Of a stretch of DNA of 64,000 nucleotides, positions 26,105 through 37,811 are shown piece by piece. Under the pieces are notes generated by a model. It searched no databases and had not been told where the DNA came from. It saw nothing but the letters and a program-made list of their open reading frames with translations. The stretch's first letter is position 1. Each line of letters starts with the position of its first letter. The stretch is taken from assembly GCA_900539755.1 (NCBI GenBank), contig UQDC01000001.1, positions 256,748 through 320,747 of the forward strand, in the 5' to 3' direction. The stretch comes from an uncultured Alistipes sp. (GTDB lineage: Bacteria > Bacteroidota > Bacteroidia > Bacteroidales > Rikenellaceae). Position numbers and translations under genes: made by a program.

Positions 26105-27322
26105 TTAACGGTGAATAACTCCAGATCCAATCAATTCATCCCCATCGTACCAAGAGGCAAACTGTCCGGCAGTGACACCTCGCTGCGGTTTGTCGAAAAC
26201 GATGTATCCTCCACGTTCAGTAACATATAATACTCCTCCCTGTAAGGGTTGGCGGTAACGGATACGCATCGAGAAGCGGGCCTGTTCGCCGGGCTTTAAA
26301 GCGCGGTCCGGGCGAATCCAGTGCATTTCTTCGGGCAGAATATATAATCCGCGACGATAGAGTCCCGGATGGTGTTGTCCCATTCCCACGTAGAGAATAT
26401 TGTTTTGTACATCGCTGGCGATTACAAAGAGCGGTTCGGCATATCCGCCCACACCGAGTCCTTTGCGTTGTCCAATCGTGAAGAAATGGGCTCCATGGTG
26501 TGTCCCGACGGATCGTCCTGCCTCTGGTGTATAGTGATACGGTTCGGCCAATGCGTCCAACTGTTGTTGTGTAAATGGCCCATCGGCAAAGTTCTCTTTT
26601 TCAGGTGCTATTTCGTGTGAAGCGTTGAATCCAGACCATGTGTCAGGAATTTCGACGATTTCACCGTCCCGGGCCTTGAGTTGCTGCTGCAGAAAGACAG
26701 GCAGATCGACCTTGCCGACAAAACAGATTCCTTGTGAATCTTTTCGTTGAGCGGTAGCCAAATGCTGTTCGGCTGCAATACGGCGCACGTCGGGTTTCAA
26801 CAGATGTCCGATCGGGAAGAGCGCACGCGACAGCTGTTCCTGCGTCAGTTGACAAAGGAAGTAGCTTTGGTCCTTATTGGGATCACTACCGGCCAGCAGC
26901 CGATAGATAGGGCCATCCGGTGTTTCGATGGTCTCTTTGCGACAGTAGTGTCCAGTAGCAACATAGTCTGCGCCCAAATCGAGAGCAGCCTTGAGAAAGG
27001 CATCGAACTTGATCTCTCGGTTACAGAGCACGTCGGGGTTCGGGGTCCGTCCTCGGCCATATTCGGCAAACATATAATCCACGACACGCCGCCGGTACTC
27101 TTTGCTCAGGTCGATAAAATGAAAAGGAATGTCGAGTCGTTTGGCAGTCAGTTCGGCGAACATGTGGTCGTCATACCAAGGGCAATCACCCTCGAGTGTA
27201 CCGGTGGTGTCGTGCCAGTTGCGCATGAAGAGTCCCACCACGTCGTAACCCTGCTCTTTAAGCAGATAGGCTGCCACGCTCGAATCCACACCTCCTGAGA
27301 GACCTACTACGACTCGTTTCAT
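26105..27322 (-). CDS. mnmA: tRNA-specific 2-thiouridylase
   Basis: Adds sulfur to U34 of Lys, Glu and Gln tRNAs. The PP-loop ATPase motif is GLSGGVDSS (residues 7-15). The two catalytic cysteines are at about 100 (PNPDVLCNREIKFD) and 200 (DSQGICFVG). The 405-residue length exceeds the usual 360-375; an extra segment of about 40 residues lies around 225-270, after DLPVFLQQQL. That insert seems to be a lineage feature and not damage. Confidence 0.95.
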   Translation of the reverse strand: MKRVVVGLSGGVDSSVAAYLLKEQGYDVVGLFMRNWHDTTGTLEGDCPWYDDHMFAELTAKRLDIPFHFIDLSKEYRRRVVDYMFAEYGRGRTPNPDVLCNREIKFDAFLKAALDLGADYVATGHYCRKETIETPDGPIYRLLAGSDPNKDQSYFLCQLTQEQLSRALFPIGHLLKPDVRRIAAEQHLATAQRKDSQGICFVGKVDLPVFLQQQLKARDGEIVEIPDTWSGFNASHEIAPEKENFADGPFTQQQLDALAEPYHYTPEAGRSVGTHHGAHFFTIGQRKGLGVGGYAEPLFVIASDVQNNILYVGMGQHHPGLYRRGLYILPEEMHWIRPDRALKPGEQARFSMRIRYRQPLQGGVLYVTERGGYIVFDKPQRGVTAGQFASWYDGDELIGSGVIHR

Positions 27323-27453
27323 TTTCTTTTATATGTTTTGTGAGTTTATGCAATTCCGACAGTTTTCCCTCGGCCGCTGTTCCTTCATTGCGTCAGCACT
27401 TTGTTTTTGAGTGAGATGCTAATATGAAATGATGAAGGAGGATTTCATGTGTC

Positions 27454-27501
27454 AAAAAGGCTGAGTTGATCCGGCTCGATAAGAGAACGAATCAACTCAG
27501 C
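27454..27501 (-). terminator. terminator after the ROK kinase gene
   Basis: An 11-bp stem GCTGAGTTGAT/ATCAACTCAGC (27460-27470 with 27491-27501, 20-base loop) is followed on the - strand by CCTTTTT. Confidence 0.8.
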
Positions 27502-27512
27502 ACCTTATATTG

Positions 27513-28403
27513 TTATTTGCAAAGAGCTGCAGCTCCGGCGATGATTGCAGTCGTAGTGTCTGCCATGGCTACAACCGGAATTTGAACGTTGTGCTCTTTG
27601 AAGTAGTTGCGAATTTGCGGGAAGAAGAACTCTTCGGCCCGTACCATACCGCCTCCGATGACCAGCGTATCGGCTTTGAAGTGTTGTACGAAGGGGAGCA
27701 TGATCTCTGCAAAAGTATTGGCGAACTGGTCGAAAATGGCCTGTACCTCTGTGGTGTACTTATCGGCATGGTAGAAGTCGATCATTGGTTTCACGCCGGT
27801 AATGGGTACACCGGTAATTTGATGGAATTCCTCTTCGAACCAGCGTGTCGATACGAAGTCTTCGGCAATACGTCCGCGGAAGGGGTAGTCCCACAACTCG
27901 CCTCCGATGGGTACACCTGGACCATAGGTGGCATAGCAGCCATCGACAATAAAGCTGGCGCCGAAACCGGTGCCGAGGGTTACGCCGATCAGGTGACGTG
28001 CCTTTTCACCTCCGAGACTCCAGGCTCCCATACCGAAGCCGGCCGCATCGTTGGTAAAACGGATGTTGCTGGGCTCGATACCGGTGATGCGATGCAATTC
28101 GGAACGGACGTTGATACCTTTGATCGAAGCGAATTTGTGCTCGGCCTGGGCAATGCCACGGATAAAATCGAAGGGAGAGGGAATAGCGACACCCAATCCG
28201 GTGATGGCGCGTGCGCCAGCTTTCTGCATACATTCGCTTAAGGCGTTATCCCAAGCGGAGAGAATTTTTTGTGCCGATTCGCTTTCGGCGATTTTCACTT
28301 CGGTGTAGGTTTCAGCTACAGGAGTGCAGCTCTTGAGTTCCATAACCTGGCAGGCAATGTGTGATCCGCCTATATCGACGCCGATGGCATATTTTTCGTT
28401 CAT
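27513..28403 (-). CDS. ROK-family sugar kinase, glucokinase-like
   Basis: A 296-residue ASKHA-fold kinase. The phosphate-binding loop is GVDIGGSH near the N-terminus, the catalytic Asp lies in RFTNDAAGFGMG, and GVTLGTGFGASFIVDG is the second phosphate loop. The CxCGxxGC zinc motif of many ROK proteins is absent. The start at 28403 (MNEKYAIGVDIGG) is preferred over 28442. The sugar substrate cannot be fixed from sequence. Confidence 0.87.
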   Translation of the reverse strand: MNEKYAIGVDIGGSHIACQVMELKSCTPVAETYTEVKIAESESAQKILSAWDNALSECMQKAGARAITGLGVAIPSPFDFIRGIAQAEHKFASIKGINVRSELHRITGIEPSNIRFTNDAAGFGMGAWSLGGEKARHLIGVTLGTGFGASFIVDGCYATYGPGVPIGGELWDYPFRGRIAEDFVSTRWFEEEFHQITGVPITGVKPMIDFYHADKYTTEVQAIFDQFANTFAEIMLPFVQHFKADTLVIGGGMVRAEEFFFPQIRNYFKEHNVQIPVVAMADTTTAIIAGAAALCK

Positions 28404-28501
28404 AATGGTTGTTTTATAGTCGTTTTGGTTTTGTGCGAACACTTTATCGAGAGCCGATAATGAAAAGAGTTATCGGGAGTCCCGGTCACTCAATTCGCAT
28501 C

Positions 28502-28509
28502 CAAAGATA
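28502..28509 (-). promoter_or_regulatory. candidate -7 element of the ROK kinase promoter
   Basis: CAAAGATA reads TATCTTTG on the - strand, an exact -7 match, about 100 bases before the start codon. Apart from this and the lon terminator, the 462-base gap to 28865 shows no gene. Confidence 0.45.
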
Positions 28510-28710
28510 CGAAAAGTTATGGAAATGAAATCAGACGAAAGCGATAGGTGTAGGCAAAGGCGGAACGTTCAGCACAATGTGTGCATGGAGGAATGCAATA
28601 AACTGCTCACCGTAGATTTGCTGCAGCATTGAAGATCCTTTTGGAACTGTGTAAATGTATGTATGATAAGGTAATTAGGTTTCCTCTCGGTTTCATGCAT
28701 AATCAATAAA

Positions 28711-28742
28711 AAATCCCCGCACAATTTGCTGTGCGGGGATTT
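28711..28742 (-). terminator. terminator after lon
   Basis: A perfect 13-bp stem (28711-28723 with 28730-28742, loop ATTTGC). On the - strand it is followed by TTTTATTGATT, so it ends lon transcripts. Confidence 0.87.
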
Positions 28743-28865
28743 GTTTTGGTGAGGTGATGAGAGATGATATCTGTCTGACAGTCGCAGCTGCTATTTATCC
28801 AATGGATGTTAGGATGATATATTTCTCTCTCCTCGGAAACGTATACGTATGGGCTACATATGCAA

Positions 28866-31298
<2,433 letters not shown>

Positions 31299-31324
31299 TG
31301 TTGTTTTCTCCTTGATAAATCTTA

Positions 31325-31332
31325 CAAATGTA
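31325..31332 (-). promoter_or_regulatory. candidate -7 element of the lon promoter
   Basis: CAAATGTA reads TACATTTG on the - strand, 27 bases before the lon start. No clear -33 element or heat-shock operator was recognised in the 583-base gap between lon and valS. Confidence 0.45.
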
Positions 31333-31724
31333 GTGATTTTTACGTAAATCGCCGTAATGGAGGCGGTTTCAGTATGGTTGTGAGGGCCAAAGTTGGTTGT
31401 TAGATCGTTTGGACGTAAAAAGATAAACGGAATAGGGACTGCCGTTTTGTCGTTTTTAATAAAAGTGCTTTTTCTACTCTGTCATTCTGGCAGATGTGTG
31501 GCTGTCAGTAGAGCGGCTTTGAAACGATCTGATGATCCTTGTTGCGGTTGGTGCAGGTAGGACTGTTCTGGAAACGATTGACCTGACGTTGTTGTTTGAA
31601 TTGTTGTTTTTGCTGGCAAATATTTGTATGTTAAGTGTTTGTGGGTTGACGTTCGAATCTTTTCTCTGCAGGATTGTTTCGTCTAAAAAATAAACGTGCT
31701 GGGCGTTTTATTATTGTAAAACAC

Positions 31725-31732
31725 TATCTTTG
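31725..31732 (+). promoter_or_regulatory. candidate -7 element of the valS promoter
   Basis: TATCTTTG matches the -7 consensus fully and is followed by C as in strong promoters. The start near 31739 gives a leader of about 140 bases. I found neither a T-box specifier nor a conserved T-box bulge in the leader. Confidence 0.45.
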
Positions 31733-31881
31733 CAAATTGGATGCAAAACTTTGTTTTTCTCGGTTTTGGCAGATAGTGACTTGATCGGGTCTATTGAATG
31801 TCAGCATTAGGGAAGTGATGGAGGTGAGTTTTGCAATCGCTTGATCAGAAGAGAAATAATAACTGTAAATAGAGAAATATT

Positions 31882-34509
31882 ATGGAAATTGCGGCCAAAT
31901 ATGCCCCGCAGCAGATTGAAAAGAAGTGGTATGATTACTGGGTAGAGCATGGATTTTTCCATTCAGTTCCAGATGAACGGGAACCCTATACCGTTGTCAT
32001 CCCCCCTCCCAATGTGACGGGAGTGCTGCACATGGGGCACATGCTTAACGAGACGATTCAGGATGTATTGGTGCGTCGTGCGCGGATGCAGGGTAAAAAT
32101 GCCTGCTGGGTGCCGGGTACGGACCATGCGTCGATTGCAACTGAGGCCAAGGTGGTCGATAAGTTGAAGTCAGAGGGTATTGACAAGAATTCGTTGACTC
32201 GTGAGGAGTTTCTCAAACATGCTTGGGAGTGGAAAGAGAAACATGGTGGCATTATTCTCAGTCAGTTGCGTCGTTTGGGAGCGTCGTGCGATTGGGAACG
32301 GACCAAATTTACGATGGACCCCGAGATGACCCGCAGCGTCATCAAGGTGTTTGTCGATTTGTATAATAAAGGCAAGATCTATCGCGGGGTACGTATGGTA
32401 AACTGGGACCCTGCAGCGCTTACCGCCCTGTCGGATGAGGAGGTGATCCACCGTGAGTCGCAGGGTAAGCTTTATTACCTGCGTTATCATATCGAAGGTT
32501 CGGAAGAGTATCTGGTAGTAGCCACGACTCGTCCCGAGACCATTTTGGGTGATACGGCACTTTGTGTCAATCCGAATGATCCCCGTTATCAGCATCTTGC
32601 CAAAGATGCTCGGGTAATTGTACCGTTGGTTGGTCGGTCGATTCCGGTCATTCGGGATGAATATGTCGATATTGAATTCGGTACCGGAGCCTTGAAGGTA
32701 ACGCCTGCACACGATGTAAACGACTACATGCTTGGTGAAAAATACCATCTCGAGACGATTGATATCTTCAATGATAACGGTACGCTTAATGAGCATGGAG
32801 GTCAGTATGCAGGTATGGATCGTTTCGATGTGCGCAAGCAGATCGAATTGGACCTGGATGCGGCAGGTTTGCTTGAGAAGGTTGAGCCTTATACCAACCA
32901 GGTGGGTTATTCTGAACGTACCAATGTGCCGATCGAGCCTAAACTCTCGATGCAGTGGTTCCTCAAGATGGAGGAGTTGGCTCAACCGGCTTTGAAAGCG
33001 GTGATGGAGGATGCGATCCGTCTGGTTCCGGCGAAATTCAAAAATACCTACCGTTACTGGATGGAGAATGTCAAGGATTGGTGTATCTCTCGTCAGTTGT
33101 GGTGGGGGCAGCAGATTCCGGCCTACTATCTGCCTCAGGGGGGCTATGTGGTAGCTGAAACAGCCGAAGAGGCTTTGGAGTTGGCACGTAAGAAGACGGG
33201 TGATGCCTCATTGCAGTTGTCGGATTTGCGTCAGGATCCTGATGTGTTGGATACCTGGTTCTCATCGTGGCTGTGGCCGATTTCGGTTTTTGACGGCATT
33301 AACCATCCCGACAATAAGGAGATCAACTATTACTATCCGACCAACGATTTGGTGACAGCTCCGGATATTCTCTTCTTCTGGGTTGCCCGTATGATTATCG
33401 CCGGTTATGAATATCGGGGCGAAAAACCGTTCCGCAACGTCTATCTGACCGGTATTGTGCGCGACAAATTGCGTCGTAAGATGAGTAAATCGTTGGGTAA
33501 TTCACCCGACCCGATTGTGTTGATTGATAAGTTCGGTGCGGACGGTGTACGTGTGGCGATGTTGCTCTGTTCGGCAGCAGGTAGTGACTTGTTGTTCGAC
33601 GAGTCGCTTTGCGAGCAGGGACGTAATTTCGGCAATAAGATTTGGAATGCCTATCGTTTGGTACAGGGTTGGCAGGTTGACGATCAGCTGACTCAGAGCG
33701 AGGGCAACCAATTGGCTGTAGAGTGGTTCGAGGCTATGTTGAACCGTACGTTGACTGCGATTGAGACTGATTTCGAGGCTTATCGTATTTCTGAGGCTTT
33801 GATGCAGATCTATAAACTGTTCTGGGATGAGTTCTCAGGATGGTATTTGGAGATGGTTAAACCGGCTTATGGTCAGCCTATTGATTGCAAGACCATGGAT
33901 GCAACGCTCGACTTTTTCGATCGCTTGTTACGTATCCTGCATCCTTTCATGCCGTTCTTGACTGAGGAGTTGTGGCAGAATATTGCACCTCGCCAGGAGG
34001 GAGAAAGTTTGATGATGAGCCATCTGCCGGAGATTAAAGCTTATAACGAAAAGACGCTTGCTGAGATCGAACTGTTGAAAGAGGTGATCTCGGGTGTGCG
34101 CAACGTGCGTAAAGAGCGTGCTATTCCGAATAAGGAGACATTGGAATTGTGTGTCATTGCGGATGAAAACTATCCGGCACGTTTTGCTGCGTTGTTGACG
34201 AAGATGGCGAATTTGTCGGAGGTTAAGCATGTAACTGACAAACTTTCCGATGCTGCGGCATTCTTGGTTAAGACGACTCAATATTTCGTTCCGTTGGCTG
34301 ACAAGATCAATGTGGCAGAGGAGTTGCCGAAATTGGAGGCTGATTTGGAGTATTTGGAAGGTTTCTTGGCTTCGGTAATGAAGAAGTTGTCGAATGAACG
34401 TTTCGTGCAGAATGCACCTGAGAAGGTGGTTGCAAATGAGCGGGCCAAACAGGCAGATGCCGAGGCGAAGATTGCAGCTCTGCGTGAACGGATCGCTGCA
34501 TTGAAGTAA
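31882..34509 (+). CDS. valS: valyl-tRNA synthetase
   Basis: Class I synthetase with editing domain. HIGH appears as HMGH (residues 50-53, in PNVTGVLHMGHML) and KMSKS at 533-537. The CP1 editing segment includes TTRPETILGDTALCVNP. The C-terminal ~70 residues form the coiled-coil tRNA-binding arm. The 875-residue length is typical for Bacteroidetes. It is a single gene with its own terminator. Confidence 0.97.
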   Translation: MEIAAKYAPQQIEKKWYDYWVEHGFFHSVPDEREPYTVVIPPPNVTGVLHMGHMLNETIQDVLVRRARMQGKNACWVPGTDHASIATEAKVVDKLKSEGIDKNSLTREEFLKHAWEWKEKHGGIILSQLRRLGASCDWERTKFTMDPEMTRSVIKVFVDLYNKGKIYRGVRMVNWDPAALTALSDEEVIHRESQGKLYYLRYHIEGSEEYLVVATTRPETILGDTALCVNPNDPRYQHLAKDARVIVPLVGRSIPVIRDEYVDIEFGTGALKVTPAHDVNDYMLGEKYHLETIDIFNDNGTLNEHGGQYAGMDRFDVRKQIELDLDAAGLLEKVEPYTNQVGYSERTNVPIEPKLSMQWFLKMEELAQPALKAVMEDAIRLVPAKFKNTYRYWMENVKDWCISRQLWWGQQIPAYYLPQGGYVVAETAEEALELARKKTGDASLQLSDLRQDPDVLDTWFSSWLWPISVFDGINHPDNKEINYYYPTNDLVTAPDILFFWVARMIIAGYEYRGEKPFRNVYLTGIVRDKLRRKMSKSLGNSPDPIVLIDKFGADGVRVAMLLCSAAGSDLLFDESLCEQGRNFGNKIWNAYRLVQGWQVDDQLTQSEGNQLAVEWFEAMLNRTLTAIETDFEAYRISEALMQIYKLFWDEFSGWYLEMVKPAYGQPIDCKTMDATLDFFDRLLRILHPFMPFLTEELWQNIAPRQEGESLMMSHLPEIKAYNEKTLAEIELLKEVISGVRNVRKERAIPNKETLELCVIADENYPARFAALLTKMANLSEVKHVTDKLSDAAAFLVKTTQYFVPLADKINVAEELPKLEADLEYLEGFLASVMKKLSNERFVQNAPEKVVANERAKQADAEAKIAALRERIAALK

Positions 34510-34601
34510 TGTAAAGATGCGAAAACGATAGTTCTGATTGGATTGTCTTTTGTGAGGGAAAGAAATTGATTATTGGAACTAACCGTATGTATTATACGAT
34601 T

Positions 34602-34637
34602 ACAGGGAGGATTCTAATTGAATTCTCCCTGTTTTTT
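34602..34637 (+). terminator. terminator after valS
   Basis: A stem ACAGGGAG/CTCCCTGT (34602-34609 with 34625-34632) plus ATTC/GAAT, then six T. It separates housekeeping DNA from the terminase cassette. Confidence 0.85.
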
Positions 34638-34744
34638 ATATGGTGTTATTGTGAAAGGGTATGGGTAGTCGAGTTAGGTGTGTAAAAACGAAATTGCAGG
34701 GTGTGATATGTCTTTGTTCTGTGGGCTGAAATTTGAATGTTGCT

Positions 34745-36409
34745 TTAATGTTTTCCGGAGCGAAAACTAACCGCTTGAATGGTACGTTTGGATCGGTCGA
34801 ATTCGGTCTCAATGATTCCGGTCAGTGCATCCGGGGCATCGTGATGGCGGTTGGCCCGATAGAGCCGTCGGTAACAGAGTAGATCATGGGCCAGTTCTGG
34901 CCAACGCTCTTCCCATCCTTGTGGCCAACGGATGAGCCGGAGTACGGTGGCGGAGTTGGAGAGGATTCGGGCCTCTTTGTTTCGGGATTGGTGAATCCAG
35001 TTGATCTTGATTTCTGGAACCAGTCGATTCACTGCGCGGGCGAATCCACGTCCTCCGTTGTTGCTTTCGATAGTTGCTTCCCGGATATCGGAGTTTTTGA
35101 GCATCTCGGCTACTAAGGATTCTGTTACTTCCATAGGTTCTTGTGTGTAAAGCGTGTCGAGTATATAGATTAGCCCTTCTTGGTCCACGGCGTAACAGAA
35201 TGAGCAGAGAAAGTCGTCACCCATATCGGCGGTATCGGTGTAGTTTCCCCGTTTGATAATCCGATCGGGGAGTGTGTCATAGGTGGTGAATGCATCGCCG
35301 TAGAGAAGCCCTGCTTTGGAGACAGGATGTCCCTGGTAGAGCGCTTCGAAAAGGTTGCGATCGAGTTTGCGTCTGGTTTCGAGTAGTGAGATGGAGTGGC
35401 GTTCGGGCCAAAGTGCTTCGCCTTCGTGTCGTGGGTCGATTAGGGTTGATGGGCTGGTTTTGATCGCTTCAAAGTTAAGTCGAAGCCAACCTTCAGAGAG
35501 GGGCTTGGAAAATTGAGCAGGATCCACCAGTTCGATTATTTTTTCGTGAGCTGCCAACCTTCCGACCAGATCCTCTTCGTGCCAGCGGGTGCCGACCAAC
35601 AGCTCTTGAGAGTTGTTGTGCAGGCGTGTTCGGGCTACGGCGTTGTACCACTCCCAGGTGTTGTCACGGATAATGGGAGAGTTTGCCTCCATGGCGTCTT
35701 TGAATAGGTCGTCCAAAATCAACAGATCGACGCTATTTCCTGTGAGAGAACCCTCTCGTCCAACTGCTAAGAGACTGCCAGCGGAGAGGGCAAGTTCAAA
35801 TGCTTCAGCAGTTCGGATGGGGTTGTTGTTGATGGAGGTTTTGCTGGTGCTGTTGTGAGGGGGACTCATCTCATTACGACCTCCTTTGGGGGCTTTGAGC
35901 TGGGTTTCAGGGAAGAGCGTGTGGTAGGGGTCGCTATCGATTAGTTGTTGAATGCGGCGGTTAAAACGGGTTGCGAGTCGAAAACTGTAGGAGGCGATGG
36001 CAATATGAGTGTAGGGGCGAATTCCCAGTACAAAAGCGGGCAGCAAAATGGATGATCCGAGAGACTTGCCGTGTTGGGGAGGTACGGAAACGATCAAACG
36101 TTTGATAACACCTTTTGCGAAGGCTTCCAATGCCCGATAGTAGGTGAGATGAAAAGGCGTCGGGCAAAATTCGGGAAGGCAATATTGAGCGAATGAGGTA
36201 AAATTTCGTCGGGCTTGTTCGCGGAGTATGGATGACCGGGTGATTGTGATTGGTGGTTTTTGGGGAATTGTAAGCGGCGAAAGCTGTTGGGATTGAGTTG
36301 TGGGGTTTACAGTTGTCTTTGCTGGAGATGTGCTGGTTGTGATGGATGAGGGAGAGTTCGGGGATGGCTGGGTGTTGTTGGTTTTTGGTGTGTGATTTTT
36401 CGAGCTCAT
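34745..36409 (-). CDS. phage-type terminase large subunit, orphan
   Basis: A DNA-packaging motor protein by sequence: a P-loop-like VPPQHGKS (residues 109-116), a Walker B LLILDD (229-234), and a C-terminal nuclease part with Asp in DTADMGDD (about 392-399), Glu in IESNNGG (about 448) and Asp in HDAPDALTG (about 525-534). The catalytic positions look intact. The first ~60 residues are Ser/Thr/Pro/Asn-rich and unlike terminases, so translation may start later or be fused to upstream sequence. No portal, protease, capsid or tail gene is nearby. It overlaps the upstream ORF by 449 bases in another frame. Confidence 0.85.
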   Translation of the reverse strand: MSSKNHTPKTNNTQPSPNSPSSITTSTSPAKTTVNPTTQSQQLSPLTIPQKPPITITRSSILREQARRNFTSFAQYCLPEFCPTPFHLTYYRALEAFAKGVIKRLIVSVPPQHGKSLGSSILLPAFVLGIRPYTHIAIASYSFRLATRFNRRIQQLIDSDPYHTLFPETQLKAPKGGRNEMSPPHNSTSKTSINNNPIRTAEAFELALSAGSLLAVGREGSLTGNSVDLLILDDLFKDAMEANSPIIRDNTWEWYNAVARTRLHNNSQELLVGTRWHEEDLVGRLAAHEKIIELVDPAQFSKPLSEGWLRLNFEAIKTSPSTLIDPRHEGEALWPERHSISLLETRRKLDRNLFEALYQGHPVSKAGLLYGDAFTTYDTLPDRIIKRGNYTDTADMGDDFLCSFCYAVDQEGLIYILDTLYTQEPMEVTESLVAEMLKNSDIREATIESNNGGRGFARAVNRLVPEIKINWIHQSRNKEARILSNSATVLRLIRWPQGWEERWPELAHDLLCYRRLYRANRHHDAPDALTGIIETEFDRSKRTIQAVSFRSGKH

Positions 36410-37751
36410 GATGGGTTTGGGAGCGAGGTTTTATTGCTGTGGCGTTGTGATGGAACAGCAGAAGGTGTGGGGAGAGATTCGGTTTGTGTGGTTTGCCGAT
36501 GTCCTGTTGTGAAGTGCTGATGGTGCAGTTCTTTGAAGGAGAGGTAAAGGTTAAATCGCGATGGGAAAATGAGGAGATAAAATGCTTCTTTTCAAAAGAA
36601 TTTTTGTGTCTGTATGTTGACGGCTTAAAAGGGCCGTAAATAGGATTTATATTACAATTTTGGGCTGTGTGATCGTTGTAATTTGGATCTGTCACATTGT
36701 TTGTTAACTCTTCTTGTGGGTATGAATTCGAAGAGACTCGGTGACAAGAGAGTTTGTTTTCTCGCGGATCTGTAGGTGATTCAGTTGCCAGACGGTTATC
36801 GGTAGATTCTTCGAAGACGGGTTTGGACAGGTTGTGATCTTTGGATAGGTTGGTTGCTTCGGAGTCGCCAATACATGGTGAAGAATGGGCGATTGATGCA
36901 ATGAATTTGTTATTTTCATGACTTTCCTTTTCATTCCTTTTCTTGTCATTGGGCCATTCCGGTAAACGGGATAGCTCTTCTAAAGCGGCGTCAGAGAGGG
37001 TTGAAAGGTCGATAGGTCTCTCTTCGTTTTGTTTTGGATCGTTCTGGTGGAATGGATTGTTGTCGATAGTGTTGTTTTCAATGCCAGTTGTACAGTTGCT
37101 TTTGATTGATGAAGTGGCTCGTTTGGTGGCGGTTGTTTTGATTTGCCAACGTTCCGGAGCCAGATTTGCCAATGTGAAGAGGATGGCGTCCAGATTAGGT
37201 GCTACTGTTTTTCGGGTGACAATTTCTGATTTTAGTCGTCGTTCGTTGTCTGGTCCCGGTTCGTATGTGCGTTTGACCTCTTGCATGGTGAACCCTTTGA
37301 CACATTTGGCCAATCCCTGAAGTGCCCTTTTTTCGAGCAATAATTGTTGCTCAAGCACCTTGTTGTCTAGCATTGTCGTGTCGTTGTGGTCCTGGAAAAA
37401 TTCGTCAGAGAGCTCAGATGATATGCCGGCAGATGCAGGTGTGTGATCTTTCTCTTTTGATTTGGAGCTGTGTGTATAAGGAGTGCTGACAGAGATGGTA
37501 GGGGAGAGGTCAGGGGTGTTGTTTATGAATTCGGAGGTATTACCATCCTGCAGGTTCTCTCCGTCTGTTAGGGTGTTTATGGCTTTGCTATTATGAGATT
37601 CTATATTCAAAATGCCGGTTGAGTTTTCGGATGTGATTTTATGCTGCGTTGGGGAAATGGTTAGAGTTGTTTGTGTTTGCCCAGATGTTGATGAAAATGC
37701 TTGAGTTGGATGAGGCGATGGATCGGATGTGGGTGTGATGTTTTGTGACAT
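35961..37751 (-). CDS. ORF with small-terminase-like core and long low-complexity part
   Basis: Residues about 128-206 look like a real domain: a helical stretch (KVLEQQLLLEKRALQGLAKC) followed by FTMQEVKRTYEPG and VAPNLDAILFTLANLAPERW. This resembles the helix-turn-helix region of phage small terminases. Both flanks are rich in Ser, Thr, Asn, His and Pro, with no recognisable fold. The last ~150 residues overlap the start of the large-terminase gene in a different frame and read like noise. The coding strand is strongly A/C-rich, which by itself suppresses stop codons, so the true 3' end is uncertain. The large-terminase frame is +1 relative to this one. Confidence 0.5.
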   Translation of the reverse strand: MSQNITPTSDPSPHPTQAFSSTSGQTQTTLTISPTQHKITSENSTGILNIESHNSKAINTLTDGENLQDGNTSEFINNTPDLSPTISVSTPYTHSSKSKEKDHTPASAGISSELSDEFFQDHNDTTMLDNKVLEQQLLLEKRALQGLAKCVKGFTMQEVKRTYEPGPDNERRLKSEIVTRKTVAPNLDAILFTLANLAPERWQIKTTATKRATSSIKSNCTTGIENNTIDNNPFHQNDPKQNEERPIDLSTLSDAALEELSRLPEWPNDKKRNEKESHENNKFIASIAHSSPCIGDSEATNLSKDHNLSKPVFEESTDNRLATESPTDPRENKLSCHRVSSNSYPQEELTNNVTDPNYNDHTAQNCNINPIYGPFKPSTYRHKNSFEKKHFISSFSHRDLTFTSPSKNCTISTSQQDIGKPHKPNLSPHLLLFHHNATAIKPRSQTHHELEKSHTKNQQHPAIPELSLIHHNQHISSKDNCKPHNSIPTAFAAYNSPKTTNHNHPVIHTPRTSPTKFYLIRSILPSRILPDAFSSHLLSGIGSLRKRCYQTFDRFRTSPTRQVSRIIHFAARFCTGNSPLHSYCHRLLQFSTRNPF

Positions 37752-37811
37752 AGGGTAGCAATAATTTGCGGGTATTAGGTGAGGAGAGGTTGGTGTGAGG
37801 GGGTGTTTTGC

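Noticed and set aside
27510..28241. 243-codon open frame antisense to the ROK kinase gene
   Set aside because: Opposite strand of a clear kinase gene; the translation shows no motif and no start-site signals.
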